Origin: Thelonectria olida
Taxonomy: Eukaryota; Ascomycota; Sordariomycetes; Hypocreales; Nectriaceae
Length of the DNA: 64,000 bases
Assembly (NCBI GenBank): GCA_020736575.1
Contig: JAGPYM010000009.1
Coordinates: 868,001-932,000 of the forward strand
Direction: 5' to 3'
The notes below the pieces were generated by a model that was given only the letters and a program-made list of their open reading frames with translations, did not search any database and was not told the origin of the DNA. Both the position numbers and the translations under genes were made by a program. Positions 35,536-46,479 of this stretch are shown here, piece after piece. The first letter of the stretch is position 1; each line of letters begins with the position of its first letter.

Positions 35536-36991
35536 ATGTTGCCGAAATCTCTTCTGGCGGTGTCCTTCCTCCTCACGAGGGCATGGGCACAATCATCATC
35601 AACAGCAACGGTCGATGAAGATGACATTTCTACGACGGCGGAAGCTTCTGCTACCGCAAAGGAGACCGAGACTGGAACTTCGACGGCCACGGGAGTCACA
35701 ACACATACTATCGCTGTTGGGGCAGTCAGTCGCTCCCTCTTCCACCATTATGGCTTACACTGACAAGAGCTATAGTCTGGACACAAGTTCACACCTGATG
35801 AGGTCACGGCCGATATTGGAGATGTAATTGAATGGCGATTCTATCCTCCCAACCATTGGGTTATCCGGGGAGACTTCGACAACCCGTGTATCCCCTACGA
35901 ATATGTTGGCACAGACCGCGAGGGCTTCTCGAGTGGTGAGCAATCGGTGCAGGCAATCACGGATGATGTGAGTGATCCCCGTCTTCATTCAATATTGCGC
36001 AATGGTGGCTAATTGAGCATGTTAGGGTCCTCGATTCCGTGTTCGAGTCAACAACACCGACCCCATTTTCTTTTACTGCGGTGCTCCTGGCTCTTGCGTG
36101 AGATACCACATGATGGGCGTCGTTAATCCGGTATGAGAAGGAGAAACGAGCTGATTTCGCCACGTTACTGACGAGATAATAGAGCAAGAACGAGACTCTT
36201 GATGAATGGGTTTCCAAGGCCGACGACGTCGACTACCAGCTCCGACCCGGTGACCCATGGCCCAGCGAGGCGGACTTCACAAAGCCAACTGATGCTGTAA
36301 CGTCCGAAACTGGATCTTCGTCAAACGACAACGACGGCGATGATGACAACCATCATGGCGGTCACGGTCTTAGTGCCGGAGCCATCGCAGGAATTGCCAT
36401 CGGTGCTGCAGCGGTTCTCCTTCTCGCCGGTGGCTTGCTCTACCTCTGCGGCAGACGAGGCGGTTTCGATAAGGCGTACCGAAAGAGCTTCCGCAACAGC
36501 GCTGCTCCCTCCTACGCTGCTGCTCCTCCCGGGGTCGTTGAAACCCGATTTGATTCCCCCAACACGCCGGCGACAAGCATGTGGACTGGCCAAAAGCAGC
36601 CCAGCCCCATGTCTGCGTATGCCCAAAGCCCACCGATGAGTCCTCAGAACACGGCAGTTGGGTACAACTATCAACCCGGATTCAACCCGATGATGGCCCA
36701 AGAAGGAACCATGGGGTCGTACTAGTAAGTCTGACAAACAACTCATCAAGACATGGCTCGGTTGGCTAACACTGGAACAGTAGCGATCAAGGTCACACAC
36801 CACAACATCTCGCTGTACCGCATCAGGCCGAGACGCCGAAGCCTGCAGAGCAAATCGCACCTGTTGAATTGCCTGGCTCGCACGACCCGGGGAACTCACC
36901 CTTGCCAGACTATGACAATACCCAGAGTGACGGACAGCAACGGACTTTCTCCTGGGCTGGCGAGGAGACGGCGTATCGTCCGGCGAAGTGA
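35536..36991 (+). CDS. Membrane-anchored extracellular cupredoxin protein
   Basis: Five exons, 35536-35724, 35776-35967, 36026-36130, 36183-36724 and 36781-36991, giving 412 residues. Order: signal peptide (MLPKSLLAVSFLLTRAWAQ), Ser/Thr-rich spacer, a cupredoxin-like beta domain at about residues 60-170 (HTIAVGASGHKFTPDEV, DVIEWRFYPPNHWVIRG, then IFFYCGAPGSCVRYHMMGV), an Asp/Asn/His-rich hinge, one transmembrane helix (AGAIAGIAIGAAAVLLLAGG) and a Pro/Gln-rich cytosolic tail of about 150 residues. His in NHW, Cys in FYC and the His and Met of YHMM are candidate copper ligands, but the Cys-to-His spacing differs from plastocyanin, so copper binding is uncertain. The architecture is a surface sensor or adhesin type seen across Pezizomycotina. 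An in-frame upstream ATG at 35227 is an alternative. Confidence 0.88.
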
Positions 36992-38489
36992 CCAGCGCAA
37001 AGCCAGAACACACGTCGTTGGCGTTGGAATAATAGCAAAAAGACACGGACCTAATCTGGCATTTTCAAGCATGGAGGCGTATGGGAGTTTGGATGTGTGG
37101 ATTTTCAATCGCTCATGGAGAGATCAGGGGAACATGGGCTTTCTAATGTTCAGTTCGTGTAATGCGCGCCTCAGCTTGCACGACATATAGTCACAAATTT
37201 ACAACAGGGCAGATTTGATGTCTGTTTTCGTTACGTGGTAACTTGCCTTTGGCAATGACCTACGTATCCGAAATGGACCACTTGAGGCCTCTCATTTGGT
37301 TTACAATCGATCTAAACCTGTAGTCAAGTCTTGCCAGGGATGACATTGCTCTGGTGGATAGAAGACAGCATCTCGCACCGAATGACGTACAGGATGCTCG
37401 ACGTTCCCACTCACTGCTCTGTCGTCTTTGCGCTGCCTCGAGCTATCTCGCAATCATCGGCGTAAAATCATGTCGCCCAGTCACTTTTGAGCCATATCTC
37501 AGTTGTACCAGCTCTTGACACATCTCTTCGCCGCCATCCATCGGGAGTTTAAGGTCAGCAAACCCATTGCCCAAGCTCACTGAACACTAGGCACGTAATA
37601 CCTGCCCGGAACTTGACAAGCCGGCCCCAGGGGCCGCACGGCACCGATCCCACGTCAAAGACCAAAATAAAAACTCTCCGGTGCAAGACACTCTGGGGGA
37701 GGGGGGTGGTGGTTGGTGGCTTAGAGGAGGTGCCTGACTTTGCCAAGGGGGTTGGCAGTGTGGCGGAGCTGGCTTGAACTACTACGTAGTACTTCACCTG
37801 TAGTTAAGGTGATGATGGAAATGATGCTATATCTGGATGTTTGTCAGGGTGGCGGTGCTGCGATGATTGGCTGAACGCAGCGTTGAGGCGAGGCAAAGTA
37901 TAAAGGAAGGGCTTTGTTGCTTGTTTGGGGTCTGAAACTTGGTGGTTGATGACAGCGATGGGATTTTCGTTTCTCTCTTTTTGAGGGGCAAATGTGCCAA
38001 TGTTGCGCGGCCGATATGATGATGGGCGCTGATGCAACAAAAAGGTTTGGCTGACATACAAGAGTCACTCGCCGAGATAACTGTTCGCCGTCATCTAAGA
38101 CCCAAATTCTTTGACACGATGGTGTGAGTAACCTAGCCTGCCCAAGGCTCTTTAGCCAACGTGAAAGAAGTTGAGACAGACCAAGAGCAGTTTCATGTAT
38201 CCCGGTGAACTCCACGACCACTTGCCCGAAGTCCCACTCTACCATGAAGGCGCAACGCCTCGGCATCACTTCACAAGAACAAAGACCAAGACGAAAGTTC
38301 CGAAGAAGCGTAGCCATTTTATTTTTCAGAACCCGTTAACTAAATGCCGTCCTTGGAAAGAACCCATCCAGCCGTGGCCAACCAATCCTCCCACGCCCAA
38401 GACATGTAAGAACCGGCGCACAACATGCGCGTAGCTTCTCCGAAATTCGTGAGGTGTCGTTACTGTGCGATTCCCTGGAGAGAGATCGC
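36992..38489. other. Convergent intergenic region
   Basis: About 1.5 kb between convergent stops. Frames are short and overlap across strands. A perfect 10-base palindrome (ACTACGTAGT) sits near 37782-37791. Nothing is supported as a gene. Confidence 0.55.
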
Positions 38490-38886
38490 TTAGTCGAAGA
38501 GACCGAAGCCCATATCCTCGTCGGACTCCTCCTTCTCCTCTTCCTTCTCCTCCTCCTTGGCTTCCTCGGCAGCACCGCCGGCAGCGGCACCACCAGCAGC
38601 GGCACCACCACCGGCACCGCCAGTGGGGACGGAAGCAAGCTTCTCGGAACCCTCAGCGATCAGCTATTCATATATTGTTAGCATCTTGTCCACCGTAGCC
38701 AACTATTGTGGGAGTGGCAGGGCGTACCTCGTTGATGTCCTTGCCCTTGAGCTCGGAGATGAGGGTCTCGAGACGATCCTCATCAGCCTCAATACCGACG
38801 GACTCGAGAACGGCGGTGATGTCGGCGACGGAGGGAGAGGTGTTTCCACCAAGTCCGAGGAGGAGGTAAGCTGCGAGGTGCTTCAT
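38490..38886 (-). CDS. RPP2: 60S acidic ribosomal protein P2
   Basis: Two coding exons, 38728-38886 and 38490-38663 (64-nt intron, phase 0), giving 110 residues, the typical P2 length. With P1 and P0 it forms the ribosomal stalk that recruits and activates elongation-factor GTPases. Residues 1-55 form the helical dimerisation domain ([19 protein letters not shown], then [17 protein letters not shown]). An Ala/Gly hinge follows, then the acidic tail and the invariant P-protein C-terminus [11 protein letters not shown]. An additional intron lies in the 5' leader just before the ATG. Divergent from SPT2. Confidence 0.97.
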
Positions 38887-39736
38887 TTTGAATGTGGTTT
38901 CTGTGGGGGAAAATTGTTAGGATATTTGAAACAAAGATTTTGGTCGTGATGCTGTAGCGACACTAGAATTGCGCAAGCGACTGCAGATCGTTGAGACCGA
39001 CAATGGGGGAGACGCTCACCTTTTGAAGTTGAGGAGAACACGAGAAATCAATCAATTTAACCGCAAGTTGGGCGGAGACTGAAGCCTTCGAGTTCGTGTT
39101 GAAAGTTTTCGGTGTGACGAAGTAAAAGAGTCACAAGCGTCGCGAAAGTTATCGCCCAATTTTGATCCTGTGGGCACGAAAATTACCCACTTTTAGCGAA
39201 CTGATTAGGGCGGGGGTGCGAATGGTGGGCTTTCGGAGAATGTGGTTGCCGAGTCCCGATCGGTTGGAGTAGCACCGCCACATCATAAAAGATTTGGTCA
39301 CGTGGCCCGGCGCCTCATTCTCGCGTGGCGTTGTTTGATTTCATCTTCCTGTTTGCAAGTTGGCTGGTGACTGATTCTTCGTCCATCACTGCCTGTACGC
39401 TTCCCCTTCACTTGGTATCGTGTTCGCCTCGGCATTCTTTGGCTACTGTGTGTGTTTCGTGTCTCTACGACCACCTACAGAGCAGCCACCGCCTCTGCGC
39501 CTCTGCCTACCATATTTCGAGAGTCGTGCAAACAAAAACGCCCAGAGCCTGATACTTGGTGCCAGCCAGAACGACAACCGTTCAATGACTCACTAACCCT
39601 TAGGGCCGACCGCTTCCTTTTGAGTCCCGAGGAGTCGTCAAAGGTACTTTCCCAGTCATTTGGACTTCAGCGGACGCCATGCCGGTGAGCAACTCTCCTC
39701 CGTAACCAAACTTCGAGTCTCAACAAAACACTGACC
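38887..39736. promoter_or_regulatory. Shared RPP2 / SPT2 promoter region
   Basis: About 850 bases between divergent starts, including the RPP2 leader intron. A perfect CACGTG box lies at 39299-39304. The plus-strand side close to SPT2 may include a first coding exon at 39679-39684 (see findings). Confidence 0.55.
38901..39019 (-). other. Predicted 5' UTR intron of RPP2
   Basis: On the minus strand a GTGAGC donor at 39019 and a branch-like TCCTAAC followed by CCCCCACAG ending at 38901 bracket a 119-nt intron. It ends 14 bases before the RPP2 ATG. Leader introns at this place are common in fungal ribosomal protein genes. Predicted from signals only. Confidence 0.65.
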
Positions 39737-40912
39737 ATGGCCAAGATCGGGGACCTCCTCGCGCAGATCAGCGGCGATGGGTCGTCTGCGAGCCCCGCAC
39801 CAGATCTCTCCCGAATGAATACGTTACCCAAGAGGAAACCCGAGAATGACCTTCGTCCGGATACCTCCAAACAACCCCGAACAACCGGGCTTTCTAGCAC
39901 GGTAGCTCCGCGATACGTCCCGGTTCGACCCCCCCGCCCAGTCGAGACATCCGCTCCGCCTTCGAGAGCGAGTCAAGTATCGCGACCCCTCGACCGCCCG
40001 ATTTCATCTCAGCGACCTACAAATGCAGTCAACTCGAAACCAGCCTTCCTCTCATCAAAGCCCATGAACGGCGCGAACCGGATCTCCAAGTCTCTCCCAA
40101 GCCGCCCCTCGCCCACCACATCATCCGCTGCCGCCGCTTCCCGAAACGCGGCGCCCAAGAAGGGATCTTTTGCTGAGATTCTCGCACGAGGTCAGCGAGC
40201 ACAGGCTGTGATGGGCCAGGTTGGCAAGATTCAACACAAGAAGGTCGACAAGGGTGCTGCTCCTGTAAAGAAGGAAGAAACCAAGGCTGACCCACGGACC
40301 CCTGGCAAGAAACTTCCACAAACAGCCCCAGGGGCTCAACGGGCCACTGGGACATTTAGTGGTGCTGCAAAGCCTGGACAACGGAGCGGTACGCCGGTGA
40401 ATGGAGGTGCCAAAGACGGTCGGAACGGCAAGGCGGCACCACCACTGACCAAGGCGCAACGTGCCAAGGCTGCTGCACAGGAGGAACGAGAGAAGAGGGT
40501 TAAGAAGGCTGCGACGGCGACAAGCGGATATACTGGTACCGCAAGGCCCAAACCTGGAGCCAATGTGAAGAAGCACAACACTCCACGCGGTGGCGTCCTG
40601 CTGAACAACCAAGGTCCTCGACGACCACCACCTAGCAAGTCTCGTTTGGATGAAGACTATGATGAAGAGTTGGACGACTTCATCGACTACGACGACGAAG
40701 AGGAAGACGAAGGACCTCGATACGACTACGCCTCTGACGGGTCCTCTGATATGGAGGCCGGTATGGACGACATCGACGATGAGGAACGTCAAGCCGGAAT
40801 CATTGCTCGACGTGAGGATATAGAAGAGGAGCGTTTGGAACGCAGCCTCAAACAGGCCAAAGAGGAGCGAAAGCGCAAGGCCTTGGAGGCCATGCGTGGT
40901 CGTCGACGATAA
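39737..40912 (+). CDS. SPT2: SPT2-type histone chaperone
   Basis: A 391-residue protein. Spt2 is a chromatin factor that binds H3-H4 tetramers and suppresses cryptic transcription during elongation. The N-terminal motif IGDLLAQISG is followed by a long disordered basic region rich in Ser, Pro, Lys and Ala (with FAEILARGQRAQAV near residue 145). The C-terminal 100 residues are the SPT2 domain: an acidic stretch (DYDEELDDFIDYDDEEED), then SSDMEAGMDDIDDEE and the helix EDIEEERLERSLKQAKEER that contacts histones. The start shown is MAKIGDLLA. An alternative splices ATG-CCG at 39679 to ATCGGGGAC at 39746 to give MPIGDLLA; both keep the same downstream frame. Confidence 0.9.
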   Translation: MAKIGDLLAQISGDGSSASPAPDLSRMNTLPKRKPENDLRPDTSKQPRTTGLSSTVAPRYVPVRPPRPVETSAPPSRASQVSRPLDRPISSQRPTNAVNSKPAFLSSKPMNGANRISKSLPSRPSPTTSSAAAASRNAAPKKGSFAEILARGQRAQAVMGQVGKIQHKKVDKGAAPVKKEETKADPRTPGKKLPQTAPGAQRATGTFSGAAKPGQRSGTPVNGGAKDGRNGKAAPPLTKAQRAKAAAQEEREKRVKKAATATSGYTGTARPKPGANVKKHNTPRGGVLLNNQGPRRPPPSKSRLDEDYDEELDDFIDYDDEEEDEGPRYDYASDGSSDMEAGMDDIDDEERQAGIIARREDIEEERLERSLKQAKEERKRKALEAMRGRRR

Positions 40913-41986
40913 CCCCCTACCCTTTCTTCGATGTACTCTTTTTGCTACCCCTGACCCGCCACCTACACACTTTCTTTTTCTTTTCTTTCACTCAGTATGA
41001 GCTCACGGTCGAGAATCCCAGAAGGGAGGCGTTTTTTTCATGATATCACATTGGTTCTGCATGTGTTATTCGCTACAGGTTTTTTTTGTTTATCGTTTGG
41101 TTTGGTTTGGTTTGGTTTTAAAACGTTTACTCCCATTAGCGACGGAGTCCTCCTTGCTTGCCTTCCGGTCAGAGACTGGCAGTTTCGCACTCCACAAACA
41201 CATATTACACACAGGCTGGTGGCCTGGCATGGCATGTGTTTTGGTCACAACGGAGGGGGCCCGGGGTGAATCGGTCAAGGTTGTCTCATGGACGAGGCTG
41301 GGGGACGAAGGAGAATAGGCTGTAGATAACGCGGCGTGGGTGGCTGAAGGTATTCAGAATGGTTCCTGTCTAGACTTAATTGCAAACATTCCAAACCACA
41401 CCTTGTTTCTCATGATACCTGGCGCTGTTGTGCCGACTTAGACCTGCATTCTTCAACGGTAACAGACACTTGCATCATCACTTCACAAGAACTCCTCAAG
41501 GGCATTTTGAACGACTTAGATTATTGCAGACACATAGGTATCGATACTTGACCAGCCAAGGTTCCAAGAACGAAACATCTGGTTGGGTCTGAAATGGCCT
41601 AGTCGTACACCGTCTGCTCGTGAAAAGTATAGCCACCGGGGTGTGTGGATGCTCACGTCACTGACGATATGACGAACGAGTAAAACACTGTTGTGACATG
41701 CATGGCCAGCAAGACTTTCTGACAAACAGCCCTTAGGTATGTCATTCACACGCCCAAAAAAGAAAACTCCAAGAAGCGAAAACCACAACGCGTAAAGGTA
41801 ATACAGGTTGTGAAGAGAACCGGGACACAGATTCCAAGGACAACTATCCATTCAATACATTCGACCATTGTAAAAAAGAGATCCCTGAAATACTACTTTT
41901 TCGGGTATGAAAGACCGTAACTCAGACAAGAACAACACAACAGCAGCCGCAACACCGTGCAAGTAAGTCCAGTAACCCCCAACAGT
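40913..41986. other. Convergent intergenic region
   Basis: About 1.07 kb between the SPT2 and NUFIP1-like stops. It includes a CT-rich SPT2 3' UTR and four tandem TTTGG units at 41096-41115. No gene is supported. Confidence 0.55.
41096..41115 (+). repeat. TTTGG pentanucleotide repeat
   Basis: Four exact tandem copies of TTTGG in the SPT2 3' flank. Confidence 0.9.
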
Positions 41987-43859
41987 TCAAGGAAGATCGT
42001 CGCTCTTTTGTTTGCCGCTTGAGCTACCATAAGGCCGCAGCAGCCAGCCTTGATAATGCTTGATCCCTTGGGTGCTGTTACTATTCGCACTCGGAATAAT
42101 AGAGGGGGGTGGGTTGCGGCGAGAAGATCCAGGTTCGCGCTTAACGGGAGGAGGGGGAAGGGAAGCAGAAGCAGCGGGAAGCAAGCTAGAAACGGGATGC
42201 GGTGGAAGCCCGTCGCCGTTCTTCTTGACATGTTCGCTGTTCACGTCGTTTGGGTCTGCGGGCATCATGAGGCCCTTTTCGCGGAGGTACTGGATAGACT
42301 GCAGCACGGTGAGATCCTCCTGTTCCTTATCATTGAGGATCAAACGTTGCTGAATCGTGAGTCGGCCGTTGTTGGCTTCGCGCTCCTTGACGGCGGCTTC
42401 TCTGACTTCGGGATCATGAACGAAGCGGCACTTGCCCTTCTTGCCGCATGTTCCACCAGTGGAATAATATTTGCAGTGTTTGGAAACGTCGGCTTTCTTT
42501 GCGGGGGGAGGCGGGGGTACTAGGGGACGAGTAGACATGACTTCTGGCTCGTCGTCCGAGGACTCGTCGGTGGGATCTCTCATCTCATCTCCTTCATCTC
42601 CTTGTTCTCGCTTTCGCTTAATGGAAGACTCAACCTTGCGAAGCTGTCGCCTTAATTTGTCGGCTTGCTTTTCGAGCGAGGAAGCCTTGTCTTCGCCATC
42701 GTGTGCCAGCTCGGCAGCCTTCTTGGCTTCAACACGGGCCTTTGTAGGGAAATGTTTACGTCGCTCTTGTAAAAATGAATCGATATCTTTGACACTAGGG
42801 GGGGTTAGAATAGCTAGTGGGAGAGTAATGCAGGGATACTCACTTCAGCGTCTCCTTTCCGATGAGATCTGTGAGCACCTTTTCCTCGCCTTCATCATCT
42901 TCGGATTCTGATTCCATTCCTGGGGTGAGGCCCAGGGTATTCATCTTGCGCTTCTTCTTCTTTCCGCCGGAAGGAGTTTCCCCCTTGTGGTGGTTAGAGT
43001 CGTTATGGTTTGGCTTGTGATGACGAGACTTGTCAACACCGTGGTTGCCATGATAGCCACCACGGCCGCGAGAGTTGTCTCTGTGGCCTCCGCGACCACG
43101 ACGACCGCTCTGGCCATAGTAACCGTCTTGATGGTGCGGTCCAGGAGGCGGAGGGGGGGCAGGATAAGGAGCATACTGCGCAGGAGGGTAGTGGGCGTTG
43201 CGAGGATCATGTGAATACGGCTGGCCATAGGCACCACCTACTGGAGGAGCTTGCTCATGCTCATAGCCAGGGCGTGGAGGGCCGCCCATTGGGGGTTTGG
43301 GAGCTCCGCGATCGTTGAAGCCGCCGCGGGAGCGTCCATTACCGTAGTGGCCCTGTGGTGCTGGTCCTTGACCATTCCACTGACCTTGATTGGGAGGAGG
43401 GGGCCCCTGGTAAGGAGCATTGTACTGTTGCGGTGGTGCGGTGTAGGGCGGCTGCTGAGGGTACTGAGAAGGCGGATAGGGCTGAGGCGCATAGTTGGGG
43501 TGGTAGTTATTAGAAGTCATTGGGACGGGAGCATGGCCGTGTGGAGGAGGAGGATGGCCGTGTTCAGGAGCCCACTGGGGTTGAGGCGGGGGATAACTTC
43601 CAGCAGGAGGATGAGAGGCTCCATAGGGAGGGGGGTTAGGGGACGGATATGGTTGTCCTGTGTATTCGTAGTGCCCGTGGGAGGAGCCGCGATAGTCTCC
43701 GCGACCTCCAGAGTAGTGACCCCCGCGGCCGCGGCCGTGATGGGAACCTCCACCTCGTCCCTGGCCATATGAGGGAGGCGGATGGCCGTAGCTTGGATGG
43801 CCGCCCGAAGGCGCCGGAGGAGGTGGTGGAGGAGGAGGCCCGTAACCGTATGCGGACAT
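41987..43859 (-). CDS. NUFIP1-like CCCH zinc-finger protein
   Basis: Two exons, 42844-43859 and 41987-42794 (49-nt intron, phase 2), giving 607 residues. The first 300 residues are low complexity: poly-Pro, then Gly/Tyr/Gln/Pro-rich, then RGG and RGRGG boxes typical of RNA-binding proteins. A Lys-rich patch and an acidic stretch follow. The splice site leads into DIDSFLQERRKHFPTKARVEAKK, which matches the NUFIP1 core motif (basic ERRK.(F/Y)PT). A C-x8-C-x5-C-x3-H zinc finger follows at CKYYSTGGTCGKKGKCRFVH. NUFIP1/Rsa1 proteins help assemble box C/D snoRNPs with the R2TP complex; the motif plus CCCH finger suggests that role here. Family assignment is by motif, not search. Confidence 0.85.
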
Positions 43860-44607
43860 GTCTAGACGGTGTAGCAGCCGAGGAGAGGTTCGTCTCGACA
43901 GTCAGGAAGCTTATTTCGATGGTAGGTTCGAGTTGGCAGCGGCAACGTATTGGTGGAGAAGGAGGATACGATTCGTGCGGTGATGGACAAGAGTACCTTG
44001 AGAGTAGGGCGGAGATGCGAAGATCGATCTGCTGTGCGCGCGCCACAAGGGTTACAGAAGATGGGACGAACTCGCAGGGGAAAAGTGGGTGACGAAAAGA
44101 CAGACAGTGGTGGAAAGGCAGGCGAATTAAAAGGAGAAAACTTTTTCAACGACAAGGAAAAGAAGAAGAGGAAGAAACAAGGACGATGCAAGTGACACAC
44201 TTTGGACTCGGACACTCAACTCGGACGGACGAGGACGATACAGTTGAGGTTACCGTCACAAACCAATAGGAGCTTGCTGTAACGGAATAAATCTGCACCC
44301 CCGGCACATGTCCCTGGGCTAGACCCATCCTGGAGGGCGGTGAGAACAGGCCAAGTACGAAATACTTGTATTAACCCATTGTGGATTAGCTCCACCTCCA
44401 TGGAAGACTGACTCTTTTCTGCCAGTCGCTCAGACCTCAAGTCTATCTCGACTGTGTTGACTGTTGACTGAGAGTTGGCATAATCGTCAACTCAGCTTTC
44501 CTATTTGTGCAATATTCTGTCTGGCTCGATTTCCTTATGCGCGATACTCTTTTCTTTCAATTAATTTTTTCTTCAAGCTCAAGTCATCCATCACTCACAA
44601 CGCCGAC
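43860..44607. promoter_or_regulatory. Divergent intergenic region, NUFIP1-like / RPC25
   Basis: The 748 bases between divergent starts must hold both promoters. Overlapping short frames only. Confidence 0.5.
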
Positions 44608-45441
44608 ATGTTTATCCTGGTATGCCATTTGCCCCTCCACCACTCAACTCAACTACACTTACTTCATCAACCGGCCATTCAACTAACCATCATGTAGACA
44701 AAAATCTCCGACCTGGTCCAGATTGCTCCAGAGGACTTCTCCAAGCGGAGTGTAGACGCCATCGAGGACAACATCAACGCAAAATACTCTAACAAGGTTT
44801 GCCCTCCATCAGTCTCACCGGCAAACGGCTGCATGAAAGACTCACTCTTCGCGCCCGAAACTAGGTAATTCAGAAAATTGGTCTTTGCATCTGCCTTTAC
44901 GATATTCTATGGACATCAGAAGGTCTCATTGGTCACGGAACTGGTTTGGTAAACGTCAATGGTTCGTCTTAGCCATTCATCCGTCTGGCCTCTTTGCTGA
45001 TGATCCCCCCCAGTCGAATTCCGCATGGTGGTTTTCCGTCCTTTCAAGGGAGAAGTGATGCTCGGAAGAATACGAAGCTCAACACCTGCCGGCATCAACG
45101 TTAGAACCGACTTCTTCGACGACATCTTCGTTCCTTTTGAGGAACTACCCGAGGGAGCCGAATAGTAAGGCTTTCCACGAAGACTAGAGAGCTTGACCTC
45201 GACTGACATCCTCCGCAGTAGCCATAGTGAACAGCTCTGGATCTGGAACTTTGACGAAGAGCGTCTGTTCTACGATAATCACGAAATGGTCCGCTTTCAG
45301 ATCGTCGACGAGGAGTGGCACGATCAGGCACCAGCTGGCCCAACCCAGTCTGACGACACGCCACTCAAGACTCCCTACCGGATAAAAGCCAGCATGGCGG
45401 CGGAAGGATTGGGTGTTTGTCTCTGGTGGGATGGAGCGTAA
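44608..45441 (+). CDS. RPC25: RNA polymerase III subunit RPC8 (Rpc25)
   Basis: Five exons, 44608-44619, 44698-44796, 44865-44961, 45014-45164 and 45219-45441, giving 193 residues. Rpc25 pairs with Rpc17 in the Pol III stalk, equivalent to Rpb7-Rpb4, and is needed for initiation on tRNA and 5S genes. The N-terminal Rpb7-like domain is MFILTKISDLVQIAPEDF, then NAKYSNKVIQKIGLCICLYDI and HGTGLVNVNVEFRMVVFRPF. The OB-fold half continues with GEVMLGRIRSSTPAGINV, FFDDIFVPFEELP and LWIWNFDE. The first exon has only four codons; the match of all junctions to the conserved protein supports it. The C-terminus is a little shorter than the yeast protein. Confidence 0.94.
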
Positions 45442-45564
45442 AAGGTGATAGAACACAGAGGCGAAGACGGAAGGAAAAGAAAACCAAGAAGGCACGACAA
45501 GGAGCGAGAACAGAACATTGGCAACTAGATCTGGCAGTATGTACTTTTTGCTCATTCTATGAAT

Positions 45565-46479
45565 CTACGATTTGATACCCGCCAAAAAACGCTCCTCGAC
45601 ATCGTCCAAGACGGAGTAGTGCTCGACAACATTCAGGTTCTCGGCCTCAGCAATGAACTGCTTGTGGGGATCCTGGCCAGGGCCAGCAGCCATGGGGTTC
45701 ATCTGCTGCTGGGCCTGCATCGCCTGGACTTGGCTGGCGGCTGTGCAAGATTATTAGTTACCGATGCAAAGTTTGGGCGTCAGGGTGTTCATACCGTTAT
45801 CGCTACCAAGAAGGAAAACGTAGACAAACTGGAGACCAAAGATGCAGAGGAAGTACCAGCTGATGCTGGACATCCATCGGGGATCCATGTCCTTGGTTTG
45901 CACGCCAGCCTGAAGCATGCTCTTAAATTTGATGGTGATGGGGAAGGGCAGTTTCATGATAACATAGCCGCTGAAGAACGCATTGATCCAGCTCATAATC
46001 AGAGTATTGGGGATAATCATGGCCATGTTGTTCTTCATCATACCCATCATGCCATCCATGGCCGAAGGGTCCGACAGAGGGTTCGCAGGGGGCTGGCCCT
46101 TCTTCTCAGGCTCCTTCAGGTACGCCCCAGACTCGTACCCAGAGACGAGCGTCTCGCGGCGGGACTCGAAGGCCTTCTGGGAGAGGACGTGGTGGTTGGA
46201 GCGCAGGGAGACGCCGCGGCCGAGGAAGCGCTGCTCGCGCATGGTCTTGGTGTCCTGCTTCTTGGGCGCCGTGGCCAAAAGGACGGAGGCGTAGTGGCGC
46301 AGGACGCCGGTAAGGACCATGACAATGGTGATGGGGACGAGAATCCAGTAGCTGCATCAAAGCCTGGTTAGCAACTTTGTGCCGCCTAGGTATAGCCACG
46401 TCTCGAGGGAGAGGGGAGGGAGCTTGACGTACAACAACTGGGGGTCCCGATGAAGGGTCTGGACAGGAATTTGCACCAT
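45565..46479 (-). CDS. EMC3: ER membrane protein complex subunit 3
   Basis: Three exons, 46433-46479, 45795-46351 and 45565-45740, giving 259 residues. EMC3 is the Oxa1/YidC-superfamily core of the EMC insertase, which inserts tail-anchored and multipass proteins into the ER membrane. The first splice gives DPQLFYWILVPITIVMVLTGVLRHY, the conserved start of the first membrane helix. Then come a basic cytosolic loop (REQRFLGRGVSLRSNHHVL), a Met-rich segment (DGMMGMMKNNMAMIIPN) of the kind that contacts substrates, and two more helices (WINAFFSGYVIMKLPFP and SISWYFLCIFGLQFVYVFLLG). The tail carries VEHYSVLDDVEERFL. Convergent with RPC25, with 123 bases between stops. Confidence 0.95.

Noticed and set aside
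37674..37700. G/T-rich run that might be a telomere-like or G-quadruplex element
   Set aside because: Only a short GGGGGAGGGGGG-type patch without regular repeat; no reason to assign function.
42840..43772. Plus-strand frames across the RGG/Pro-rich region of the NUFIP1-like gene
   Set aside because: Reverse readings of low-complexity codons (Arg/Val-rich); the minus strand has an intact RNA-binding-type protein and a CCCH finger.
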